From: Istiophorus platypterus
Lineage: Eukaryota; Chordata; Actinopteri; Istiophoriformes; Istiophoridae
DNA: 64,000 nt
Assembly: GCA_016859345.1 (NCBI GenBank)
Contig: CM029112.1
Span: forward strand, 8,696,151-8,760,150
Direction of reading: 5' to 3'
The first letter of the stretch is position 1; the number at the start of each line of letters is the position of its first letter. Position numbers and translations under genes: made by a program. Of this stretch, positions 9,978 through 22,688 are shown in pieces. The notes beneath the pieces were generated by a model. It was not told the DNA's origin and did no database searches. It saw only the letters and a program-made list of their open reading frames with translations.

Positions 9978-11691
9978 ATGGCCATGGAAAGCAGTGTGTT
10001 GAATACCTGCAACTACAGCCACAATGTCACTTTCTTCTACAACTATGTGGGTAAGAAGGTCAGCGTGGTGTGGACGACGCGGGACTTTGTGGTGATCGGA
10101 CTGGGCTTGACGCTGTGTCTCATTGTAGTCCTGGCCAACCTGATGGTGATGGTGGCGATCTTCATGAACCGCCGCTTCCACTTCCCCATCTACTATCTCC
10201 TGGGCAACATGGCTGCGGCGGACCTGTTTGCCGGCATTGCCTACGCCAACCTGATGTTGAACACAGGCCCCTGGACCAGGATGCTCACCAAGGAGCAGTG
10301 GTACATCCGAGGGGCTCTGATTGACATTAGCCTGACGGCCTCTGTGGCAAACCTGCTGGCTGTTGCTGTGGAGCGCCACCAGACCATTCTCACCATGCAG
10401 CTGCACAGCAAGATGTCCAAGCGTCGGGTGGTGCTGCTGATAATATGTATCTGGGCTGTGGGCATCATCATGGGCCTTGTGCCCTCCACCTTTTGGAACT
10501 GCGAGTGTCATCTGGAAGACTGCTCCACCGTCGCTCCTCTCTATAGCCGACGCTTCCTCATATTCTGGGCAGTTCTAAACCTGCTCACTTTCTTCATCAT
10601 GGTGGCTATGTACACTCGTATCTTCGTCTATGTGAGATACCAGAGCCAGTATGTGTCTCAGCATACCTCGGATATGCAGCACAGGCAGACCATTGTGAAC
10701 CTGATGAAAACTATCTCCATGGTTCTGGGTGAGAAGTCAAGCACCAACTCATTCTGAAAACACACATCCAGACCTTATGTACAAAACATTAGGGGCATCT
10801 TTTTCTTGATTTGCAGCCACTTTTGCACAATTCACATTTCAGTTTCATTACATATTTTTATAAAATATCTCATTTACATTCTCCCAGACAGTTGGGTTTA
10901 AAGGCTTTTACTTGTTTTCACTTCTCCACTTCGTGTAAACAGAAACTGACCTTATTTTTATTTTTGGTATCTGTACTTCATTTCCTTTGATGTTGCTGTA
11001 GCTCATAGAGCCGACGCTGCTTGCAACCTGCAGCCTCCCACTTCTTCAAAAAACTAGTTTCACAGCATTCACATTGTTTGTTTCCTCAGACCATAGCTGT
11101 TTACTGCAGGTATTTTTTTAGATTTAGAAGTTGTCGAGAATTTCCAGTGTGTCACAGAGAGAAGTAAATTGTAATCCCCTTTTCTTCAGAATCCACACCT
11201 TTGATTGCTTAGGTGACTCATCTCTTGTGGACTCAGTTTACCTTGATATTAAGAAATCAACACCCACATAGCTGAAATTTGAGACCTGTTACATATCTTA
11301 TGGCTGCTATTGTGGAAGATTTGAATCTATCATTGCTGACCTTTTTTATGACATCTCTGTAGGCGCCTTTGTAATCTGCTGGACACCCGGCCTCATGACT
11401 CTCTTGCTGGATGGGCTTCTGGGTAAAGTCAGCCGCGCCAATGACTATGAGAAGTTCTGCTTGGTGATAGCTGAGTGCAACTCTCTGGTCAATCCCATCA
11501 TCTATTCGCTGCGAGACGACGAGATGCGAAGGACATTCAAGTGGATCCTGTGCTGCCTTTGTTGGGGAGGTGACAATCAGCAGAGGGAGCCTTCGCCTGT
11601 TGAGATCAACTCACCATTACATGAGGTACTGTCAACAGAGCTTATACAGGTTGCCAACCAGGCACTGCAACAAACATCCTGTGAAATCTAA
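9978..11691 (+). CDS. lpar2: Lysophosphatidic acid receptor (class A GPCR), LPAR2-type
   Basis: Plasma-membrane receptor for lysophosphatidic acid, coupling in this family to Gi, Gq and G12/13. Two coding exons, 9978-10728 and 11363-11691, give 359 residues with no frame break; the intron interrupts the Gly codon at the start of TM6, as in other EDG-family LPA receptors. Visible marks: N-glycosylation sites NYS and NVT in the short N-terminus; RRFHFPIYYLLGNMAAAD (TM2); ERH in place of DRY after TM3; ICWTPG in TM6; NPIIY in TM7; a cysteine pair (CC) for palmitoylation in the tail. Start: ATG at 9978, two bases after the acceptor; a second in-frame ATG follows two codons later. The C-terminus is SCEI, without the PDZ ligand of human LPAR2. 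Paralogue choice rests mainly on the neighbouring pbx4 and atp13a1. Confidence 0.88.
10729..11362 (+). other. lpar2 coding intron
   Basis: 634-base intron with GTGAGA donor and TCTGTAG acceptor. I see nothing else in it. Confidence 0.85.
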
Positions 11692-12440
11692 ACATTATAC
11701 TCCAAAACCACTTTCAAACAGGCTTTATTCTGTATATATCAGCACTTGTGATCTATATCAACAGAAGAAGATTCAGTTTCTGATCATTTCCGACAAAGTC
11801 TTGTTACCCCAGAGTTTTTTGGATTCTCACATTCCCTCTCAGTGAGTCGTGCAGGTTTTCACTTGCACTGATGCCAGTCCTGATTTCTAATCTCTACATA
11901 TCTTACTGGAATTGAAAACAAAGGTGCTCTGGTACCTGGCACAGGAGAGAACCAGGGAGTTCCTTCTCTTGATTTCTTTGTTAATCTCTTATAGTAAAGA
12001 CTACTTTTCTGGTAAAAATGTTTGGAGACAATACAGTGCATAAAATTATTAGATATTACATTTTTTTTAGAGTCAGTGTTAGAAAATGGAGCTGTAAATG
12101 AATTGTTTGACTCTTTCTGGAATTTAATTTTTATGTTTTCCTGCACACTTGATAAATGTTTTATCCACAGGAAATTCTTGGCTGTGACCAAAAGTCAGAA
12201 GATCAGGCCTTGCAAGGGCCTCAGGACACCAACAATGAAGACAGTTGGACAATGCCAGGTGTATGATTGCTGTACACCTGTAATAATAATTAGAAAAAAA
12301 AACATTTTTAGTCATTAACCAGGACACATTTTGTAAAAATGTGTTGTTTTTTTTTCTGGACATCAATGAACATCTGCCAAACTACCTCTCTTCAATGTTC
12401 GCATTTGTGAATTGACTTAAAAATATTTGTAGATGCATCA
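11692..12440 (+). other. lpar2 3' untranslated region (approximate)
   Basis: AT-rich sequence after the lpar2 stop. ATTAAA near 12432 is a candidate signal; an AATAAA at about 13684 would give a longer form that overlaps the pbx4 3'UTR on the other strand. Confidence 0.4.
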
Positions 12441-12567
12441 ATTAAAAAGCTGAAAAGGATTTAATTCATGTTGGGCAAATACTGTCATTTCTCAAGATAA
12501 TGTTTTCCTTAGTCTCCATTAAGATGACAGATTCACATATTAATCATCAGATGGTGCAATCTCTCCT

Positions 12568-15500
12568 TTTATTACATTTGACTATCACAAGAGCATTTGT
12601 GACAAATTATAAAATGAAACACCCCTAAAATCTGAAATCAAATACTGAAAAAATCACACTAAATCATTTTATTAATTTTCTAATAAGAACACTACAATTT
12701 GTCATATTCTTCCTTTTGTTTTACTCTTTCTAGAACAATTCTAAAGTTGAGGTATAAAAGGAGTTCATACAGACTCACAAGTCTGAAAACAGTGGGGGTT
12801 ATATACAAGAAAAATGGAAAGACAGAGGTAGAGAGAGGGGTAAATACAAGGGAAAGAGGGGAGATACAAATATACTAATAAAAACAAAAATCAAAAAGGT
12901 TTAAGAAGACATTTGATGCTGTGGAAGTCATTTAGTCACTTGCAGAATCCAAACAAGATTTAAAAATGATCAAAAATAGTAAGTAAAATTAAGTTCTGTA
13001 TTTTAGAATTGCAGCCCTGTCGCAAAAGTATAACAATATCTGATGTCTAAGGTGTTTTTGCTGTATCGAGGCGAGTGACCAAACTTGTGCATGATGAGCA
13101 TAGTGCAGACCGTGCATGTTAATGTGAAAGTCTGGCTCTCCTCCTGTTTCAGGTTGTAACAAGAGTTTTACAACTTAAACTGAATTTCAGTTTAGTTGTT
13201 ACTCAAAAATAATCTGGGATTAACTTTCCACAAAACAGGCAGCATCTGCACCTTTACATTAGTTGTTACTGGCTGATAAATATGAAGATCAAAGAGCTTG
13301 AATTTATCAGTACTCTATGTAACGTAGTCCTTTAAAAAAAATCCTTTGCCACTTCATAAAGAGGAATTTCTATTTTCTTGGGATAATTTGAGCATCTTTC
13401 AAACAAGATTTAGGATTAGACACAAGTGGATGAATATTTGGGAAAGTGACTGTACAACTGAGGGAATTTGGAAAATGTTAAGAAATGGTGGTTGAATTGG
13501 ATAAGGGTTTCGTGGGATTAACACCAAATAGTGTTCATTGCAGAACCTCAATTGATACATTTATCTTTCCACAGCACCAAATGGTACACCTCTAAACCAT
13601 ACATTGCCACCTGGTTATGTAACAAAAGACCTAAATAATATTCAAATTGATACAGAGTTATTGTGAATCCTGTGACACAAAGGCCAAATAAAACTGGCAT
13701 CTCAACCAAACATCAAAGTTTATAAAAGAAAAAAAAATACTGAAACATTACACAAACTGTACAGTGACATCCATTACAACAGGTAGAAAAAAGGGGGGGG
13801 GCATGATAATTTGGTGTGGCGATAACGTTATTCATAAGATACACTCGTATGAACTGCCATGAGTAACAAAACAAGTAATTAAATGTGGGATATCACATGT
13901 GACCAGCTTACAAGCTCAAGTTTTGTTCTGTAACATATGGTTCAACAAAGTCTTGACTGACACTTAAATATTCATAAGGCTTTACCTTACTATCAAAATG
14001 CTTTGTTATTCACATAACAGTTAATGTACTATAAAATAGTTTCAAAGAATGAAAATCCCCAAAAACGCTGCAGGTTTGTCTTAAAACACAAATTGTTTTT
14101 ACTACACCCAGTGCTGCCTCTTTTTTTGGTAACAGAGGAGAGAGAAAAGCCCTTGCCCAATTGGCCATAGAACTAAAAAAAAAAAAACAATAATGGTTGT
14201 TGTTTTATCAGAAGATATTAAAAGATGGGTAAAGGGGAGAGCAATCTTCCACGCTCACAATCAAATTACACGTCTTATATGACAGTCCTCACTTCACCCA
14301 CCCTCCCATGAAGCCCCACAAAAAAAGAAAAAAAAAATCAAAACAACTTGAGGCATGACAACACCACACAGAGAGACACAGATACAAATATAATTCCCTC
14401 CTCGCCTCGAACTGAAAAGGTGGCTGTGCACCAGCTTTAGAGAGACACAGAGTAGCATTATTACATTGCTGAACGTGGTATTTTTGGTTTTGGTACAACA
14501 GAAGGTTGTAGCGTGTTGCCTCGGGCTCACAAGCTTAAATGTGTCAAGGTGGGGAGGAGATTTCAGTTGAACCCCACCTGGTGTGTCATTGGCTGGTGGA
14601 AGCACCCAGTCTCTATAATGCTTACAAAGGTCAGAGGGCACCAGCCAGTTTGACTAAGACATCCCAAGAAGACTGTACACACGCCCACACAGAGAGACAC
14701 ATCATAGCAATACATGATGCACTTTTTCCTTTTTGGTCTGACTGTAATAATTATACCCTTTATTTTTTTGTTAATAAAAACGAAGCTAAAAACTCGGAAG
14801 GTTAAATGAAAACAATAATATCACGCCTAGAAGTCCTACATGCATGGAAGACAGTCACGTTTTCTAAATTCATGTTACGTTTGTCCCAATAACACATCAA
14901 TGCCCCACAATCTTTCCAACCTTCTCCTAACGTCATTTAGATGCTTTATTGAGCTCATTTTTGGTGGTGGCTGGTGCATTCTTGGTGAAACAGCATTAGA
15001 AAATAGCCTACAATCAAATAAACTAGTGGACAGAAAGCAAGAAGTAAAGTCTACAAGCCATCTACCAACACCCTCTATTGGTTAGCAACAAAAAGGGCTA
15101 TTAGTTACATCCACTCAACCAAAGATATTCTCCTCTCTCTGCCCTTTCATCCTCTTCTCGCCAGCCCTATTATCACCTGTCCTGCCTGGTTTAAAACAGT
15201 GATCCCCTTAACTACCCTTTTACAGGTAGAGACACCCATAACAAGGATGCTAACTTTTGTGCTTGACACATCTTTTATGTCAGCTCACCATGAAAAAGAC
15301 TGAGAAGTTGTAGCGTGTGTGTTATGGCAGGGGGTTTCATGCATCTTTGCGCATGTCTCAATTAATCACCTTGAAATCTCTTAACAGAGTGAAATATCAA
15401 GCTATAAGGTCTGGAAGATACAACAATGTCTTGTGTCAAGTTGGCAGAGGGTGATCTCAGAGGAACAGATGTGTTGACAACTACTGGGGCAGCACTTTGG

Positions 15501-16034
15501 TACGAGCAAGGTGAGCAGAGCTCCCTAGTGATCTGTATCAACAGTTTGGCTGTCAGATGCCAAGGCTTCAGGAGATACAGGCAATCGCACACAGTTTTGC
15601 AAAGCAAAGGGTCGAGTGCAGAGGTCAACAGCATATGGACAAGCTGTGTGAGTACTGTGTGAAGTTAACGTGCATATACACATAATGTACAGACATCATG
15701 ATCATCTACACACCTGGGTCAGTGGTTTTCAAAAAGTCCTTGATAGTAAAGATGTTTTTTTCTACTGTCTCAGTATCAGTAAGCTCCATCCCTCTTTCAT
15801 TCTGAATTATGGAGCTTCAAGCATTGAAGTGGAGCTGTGGGGTGGAGGGAGAATTCCTCCTGACTACTGTTTGGCTGTCCTGTGTTCCAGCACAGTGTAT
15901 GTTTATGAAATTCTAATACAGCTGTGTGCGGCTGTCTATTTTAGAGACAAGGGAATACTGAAGAAGGGGAACAGAGGATGGTAGTCAGAGCAGACCGCAG
16001 TGGGAATGAAGTGATGGCAGGGAGAGCCATCGGA
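12568..16034 (-). other. pbx4: pbx4 3' untranslated region (approximate)
   Basis: About 3.5 kb of AT-rich sequence with no credible coding exon after the pbx4 stop. Minus-strand AATAAA signals lie at 14759-14764, 12668-12673 and 12568-12573, so the UTR may be 1.3 or 3.4 kb long. Apparent ORFs at 15.4-16.0 kb are random. Confidence 0.45.
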
Positions 16035-19000
16035 TCAGTTGGAGGTGTCAGAGTGGACGCTGCCAGGAGGACCAGGAGGGGAGGTGACCGAGGGGGGGTT
16101 GGTGGTGTCCTGCCAGCTGTTAGCCTGCAAACGGAAAGAGGAGAACTGAGCATGAAGAGCAAGTTTTACAACCGGTAGTCTAAATCAACTATATTTGTGC
16201 TTACTAGTCAAATGGTACAGTCTCAAGATAGCTTACTGGTTGCAGACGAAATGCCATTCATTCTAGAAAACGGTCTATCTGATAAAACATGATAGTAGCT
16301 TCCTGATTAACAGAATTCATTCTAGACAAACTGTGCCTCGCCTAGAAACGGGACAAGGGAATGAAGTGATAGCAAGGGGCAGAGACAAAAAGCTGCAGTT
16401 AGGACAAACAGTTTAACAGTTTTCACACTGTACAGGGAGAGTCACAGAAACAGGGCAGAAAAACAAGACAATAGTTTTCATTATTGGTTCATTGGATATT
16501 TAGACTGTCAAGGCTTAACATCAGGTGTTACTTTATGAATCTTTATCTACTTTACTTGAACATTCACATGACGTCAGAGCAAAGCTTTGCTCACCTCAAA
16601 CAATTCTATCACTAGCCTGAAGTAATAATTCAGAAGTAGAACTCCACGCCCAAAACTTATTGTCACATCCCAGTAAGCATTCATTAGGTGAGTTACAAGA
16701 CTTCTGGATGTTGAGGTTAAAACTGGCCTTGAATTGTATTTAAGCATCATAGCAAAGTTTTTCGGACATCTGGGATACAACTAAATGTGTTGTTTTATAA
16801 TCATTTCAACAGGCAGTTGGTTCTGCTTCAAACTCTAGTCAGAAAGGAAGACCCTGCACACTTCCCCTAAACAGCATCACAATTTATTGATCATACCAAT
16901 ATTTCAGTTCCTCTGGAACATCAGAAGTATCATCAGAAGTATTTTTGAACAAGAGCAGTGTGCGAGATGTTCTTTTTGGAAGACTGAAGTGAACCTTTTC
17001 AAAGCAGTTTCATTGGAGATTGAATGTGCAAATATTTCCCTTAAAATACTGATCATCTTCACACTGAATGCAATTATTAAAATGGTTATTTCTTACTCTA
17101 ATAACTCCTTCGAATCATATTTGTCAGATTTAAAAAATACATGCAAATCACTAAATCAGTGCTTAATGGATTTCATTTTCCTCAAGACACTGCCAAACCT
17201 AACATGGGGGAAATGTTAGATTTTCCAGGAATTGCAATATTTCATTTACCTGAATTAACTTTTAGGAAACTATGGAGCAGACACTGGACAGGTATCCTGA
17301 CCAACTGCCTACTTATTCATCAGCTGCACCGCATGAGGGACTTTAAGTTGCTACTCACATCCAGGCGATGAGGGGTGTAGAGGCCACTACCCGACAGCTC
17401 CTCATAGCCGCCCGTCAGGTGTGTAGCACGGTGCAGGGTATCCACCTGTCAGAGACAAAACATACCCCAAAATTTCAAAACAACCCTCAGCACAAAATTA
17501 AGACAACTAAACAAATCTTTATGATACCAGCTGCTGTTTTTTTAACTAAATAACCACAGGCTGGACAAAGGAGTGATTACATCCACAAACCTCTACTGCA
17601 TGCATGCATCAGTGCCAATCTGCATCAATCTTAACTGCTTTCCTGCTAGTGTACTCCCCCATTTAGTCAGTGTGACTAAACATTATAGCTTACCCATCAA
17701 ATTCATGACTCTCCATTAAACCACTTCTGCTTTAAATTAAGAGAAAGACTAGAAATAAAGCCAAAAGGCAGGTACTTTTTTTATTGTTAAATTATTAGAT
17801 TATATAGCACTTAACAGCAGAAATCTGTGGATCCCTCAAAAACTGTATAACTATTAACAGACAACAATCACAAGGACAGCTCAGTTTGAGGAATTCTCTT
17901 GGTCTACAAAGGTGAAGGGGTGAATATATAAAGATACAGGATGGAGGAATGTTTCAAAGGGCAAGGAAAAGTGACAAAAATTCAGGATACTGTTTGAAGG
18001 GTTGGAGGTACATGACAACCTATACATTGAAAAACTGACAATTAACCAGAGAGTGTGCTGGATCAACCCCCATCCCTGATTGGTGGAAATATTCCACACA
18101 GCTCTATGCTGACAACTACTAGAGTGCTGAGGAAGGCCCTAATGCACCTAACCCGGTCGGGAGGATCTGCATTGAAGCGCAATCTGTGCTCTCTTAAGAA
18201 ATGCATGTGGGAAGGGACTTAATGCACACAGAACGACAGAGGGATATGCAATAGTTCAAATTTAAAGAGCCTTTCAAAATCTTAAATTATTCCTCGTTAG
18301 TGAAGCCCTTCGGTGCTCACTGTACAGAGCACAGAAGGGTCCGTTTGTGCGTGCTCGTGCTGGGGAAGGAGTTGATGGGGTCAAAGGTAAAGTCAGGGCA
18401 GGATCTGAGGAGAGGTCGAGGTCAAAAGTAGCTACACAAAGGGGTGGGTATCCAAGGATTCAGGGTGGCTGGGTTAACGGCATCGAGGTCAACTCTGCAG
18501 CTGTCCTCACAGCATACCTGTGACTGTAGAGAAGGGGCGATGTTGTGACCCTCCCCGTTGAGTGAATGCAGGCCTAGGTAGGCGTCGCCTGTGTGAGACA
18601 AACTGTGTGACCCTGGTGACCCTGCAGGCAATATATATAGCCAATATCCAATCAGCCCCACCACAGTGCCATGGGGTCAAAAGGTCACCACTGGCCATCG
18701 ACATTGACCAAATAGAACTGAATTTTAATAACCAGCCTCAATATAAGGGTTACTGCTCTTGGCTATGCTATTCTGAATAGGTCATTTTACAAGACGAAAA
18801 GCTTAGATTCTCCTTGGCACACAAGCACATGTCAACAGCACATACTGTGTGCACCATTTAGAAAATAAAACAATAAAAAGAGGTCTATGCAATTCCAATA
18901 TTTGCAAACAAGCATTTTACAGCTGCAAAAACATTTTGGCTCTTTGCATAAAAGGGAGGCTCAGCCAAACTATAGACTGATCCTTTGATAAATGTTAGAG

Positions 19001-22000
19001 GAACTGAATGTCACAAACACATATCCTGTTTGAGTTTGTCTTTGTTGGAGTTATAATCCAGTGAGGGCAGGTGGGTTGCAGTGTTCTGGCAGTAGTGGAG
19101 GCTATGAGGCTTTTAACTTTCAGGATGTATAAAGGTTATACCTTAAACAAACTGCTGCTCAGAACACCAGACAGTGATAGCAAGCTACTTTCCCACAGTA
19201 ACAATCACTGCTTCTGGTATGGTCCCCTTTAATTACATTTGAAATCCCCTCCACATCAAGAAATTCTTGTAGTGGTGATGACAATTTTGGCAAACTTTGT
19301 CACAATCAGATTACATAGTTTTTCTATATTAGCTCTAACCCTTGGAATAGTCAATGTAAAAAATTAAGAGGTGGTTTTGGTGTAAAATCGTATTTCTTAT
19401 TGTACAAATATACCCTTTATTTTAGTTAAGATATCCTAAAAACTGATCAATTTGGTGTCTGCCTATAGTAGTTGCGTTCATATTCCATTCTATTACAGGT
19501 TTTAACCATTAAGGGTTAAAATAGTGAAATCTAGTTTAATATTTTAAACAGATGTGTGCAGTGGTCAATAGTTCATTGATGTTATAATGTTCATCAATCA
19601 GGGACCTATGTTGTACTTAATATCCTCTTATCAGTGCAGCTTCCTGCAGCAATGCCATTCTGTCAATGAATTTCATTTGGTAGCAAAAAGAGGCACATTT
19701 CTGACACCATCCACTCTCTCATGCTTATGATGATTTCAATGTTTTGTTTTTTAAACCCCTCTCTCAAAGACAGCTTCATGTCTCACCTTAAAGTTTGCCC
19801 ACTCTTGAAAGGTTTAACAACCTGGCTGTCCAAAATACATTGAAGCTATATGAAAGGTGCTGACTAAATTAATCAAAACATCAGAATGATTACCTACCTG
19901 GTCCATTCAGCTTCCTTAGCAAATTGGGGTTACTGTATTACTACTATGTGCTGTGTGTAGCATAACCGTTTAAAATAAAAGTATATTCAACATGGAGAAT
20001 TTACTGCAAAGATCTAAATTACTCATAACAAAAGCAAATAAACAAGCAAAATAATATACAATGGGATGATTTTCTGAAAGAAATTATGAAAGATGGACAG
20101 AAAGTAATTGAAGCTGACATCAAGCCAGTCCAGTATTAAAGAGTTTAAAAATATGGAATGCTAGAAAAGCATATAACAAACAAACAGACAGGAGCACAAA
20201 ATTAATGCTTATCTAGGCTGACAAAGACCAAAGCAGCCCACACTGCACAAAGCAAATGAGCAACAACTTAGAAAAATATGGCTAGAAATAAAATAGTCAA
20301 AATTCCTTCTTGTAAAATAATGAGATTAGCTAGGCCATACTAAAAAAATTTAAAAAACAAAACCTAAACAGTTGACAATACTGCCTGTTATTGTCCAACA
20401 TTTATGAATCTTTGAGTGGTTCTATGTTAGATTTGTAATCAATAATTTGATTATTTGAATGACAAGACAATTTTCGCTCACTGGGCACCTTGTTAGGAAC
20501 ACCTGCGTACCTGCTTATTCATGCAATTATTCAATCAGCCAATCATGCGGCAGCTGTGCAGTGCATATAGTCATGCAGATACAGGTCAGGAGCTTTAGTT
20601 GATGTTCACATCAAACGTCAGCATGAAAAAAGTGTTTCTAAATGATTTCGACCGTGGCATTATTGTTGGTGCCAGACGGACTAGTTTAAGTACTTCTGAA
20701 ACTGCTGATCTCCAGGGATTTTTACACGCGGCAGTCTCCAGAGATTTTTAATCAGAACGGTTGAAACACAAAAAATATTGAGTAAGCACCAGTTCTGAAG
20801 ACAGAAACGCCTTGTTGATGAGAGAAGTCAGAGGAGAATGGCCAGACCAGTTGGAGCTGACAGAAATGCTACAGTAACTCAACAACTCTTTGCAACTGTG
20901 GAGAGAAGAAAAGCATCTAAGACTGAACAACACATCGAAGCTTGAGGTTGATGGGCTATAACAGCACAAGACCACATTGAGTTCCACTCCTCTCAGCCAA
21001 GAACAGTAATCTAGGGGATGCAGTTGGCACATGCTCACCACAACTGGACAGTTGAAGACTAGAAAAATTTAGCCTGTTCGGATGAATCTCGATTTGGACT
21101 TAGAAACAGTTACCCACTGTTAGTATGGTGTTCTCAATAAAGTACTTGGTGCGTGTTGGCAGCCAGAGTGTAAAAGTGGGCACTTAATGATTGGCTTGCT
21201 GAAGCTGTACCTGTTGAATAAAAACTGTGTCTAGGATCGTATTATATATACACACGGGTATATTATATATTTTGCTGGCTGTTGATGTTTTACCTATGAT
21301 TTCATGCAAAATGAATAATAGAATTTCACATGGCACTGAAGTGACCGTGTGGCAGTTGTCTGAAAGCACATTTGTTGTGCAGTGTGAGTTTACCTTTTGA
21401 CAATAAAGTCAGCCAATGATACAATTGGCATAACTTGTGTGTAAAAATGCAAGTGTATGTAGAGGAACTGAATCCTGTTAAAGAAAGTTGGAAGGGCTTG
21501 TAGGAAGATGAGATGGGGCATGTGGTACCTGAGTTGGGTGTTGCTGGAGAGTTGGCCTGGCTAGCCTGCGCTGACACATTGGCAGCATCCACCGCTGTTT
21601 TAACTGCGTAGAGGTTCGCTTCCTCCTGGAACTTACCAATGTTCTTCTTGTAGCGTATTCTCTTGTTGCCAAACCAATTAGAGACCTGAGGGACAGATGG
21701 AGGTCAGATATTTGAATGTAGTGTTTCCTTTGGACTTAATCAATTGTTGTAACCTCACTGTTGTAGGAAAATTAATCCAAAAACAAATTATCTTATAATA
21801 ATAGCACAAAATTAATAAAAACAAATTGAAGCTTTTTTTTTTAAATATTCTGTAAAGTATGTACTAAAACTGGCATCTGAAACAGAGACAGGTGATCTTG
21901 TCAACCAAAATTATCTCAACTTCTGAAAAACAAGTTACAGCGTCTTTTTACTGTCCTGGATAACAGCATTGTTAGCTAGTCACCTGAGACACAGTGATCC

Positions 22001-22649
22001 CACACTTTTTGGCCAGTTCCTCCTTGGCTTCCTCACTAGGGTAAGGGTTAGACAGATGGGAGTAGAAATACTCGTTCAGCACCTCTGTAGCTTGCTTGTT
22101 GAAATTGCGCCTCTTACGTCTGATACGGAGAGAAAAGATATAATGAGCCAAGTGCTTGGAATGTACACAGCTGATACAACAGTCAATGTGCTCAGATCAC
22201 TTCAGCCCTCAGGAAAATAACCAGCCATCTAGCACGCACACGTGCACACGCACACACACAGAAAATACCAGCTAGACAAACACAGACTGACCTGGCATCA
22301 AGGAAGCGTGAGCGCAGAATCATGACGGCCTCACAGGTGCTCTGTTTGAGCTGCATCTGAATGGAGCTGAACTTGCGGTGGATGATGGCCACCATGCGCT
22401 CAATCTCCTTGGGAGAGATGGGCCGTGTGCGGGACTGCTCTCTCAGCAGGTTCATTACATGGTTGGTGAATTCACTGCAGGCCTGGATCGAGGGGAAGGG
22501 GGGGGGGTGAGAGGAGTTGAATGCTATTGTAAAAAAAATAGTCCAAGTATGATTTTATCCAGTGCCATGACATGTGATGATGACATGTAGGCCTTGGCTT
22601 TCTGACTCTTTGGTTGATCAGCTGTCTTTAAAAAAAAAAATAAATAAAA

Positions 22650-22688
<39 letters not shown>

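Noticed and set aside
9951..10511. 186-codon minus-strand ORF over lpar2
   Set aside because: Antisense shadow of the receptor exon; His/Gln-rich with no family resemblance.
15362..16178. ORFs on both strands just beyond the pbx4 stop
   Set aside because: Random ORFs in the pbx4 3'UTR or antisense to its last exon; no splice context or family signal.
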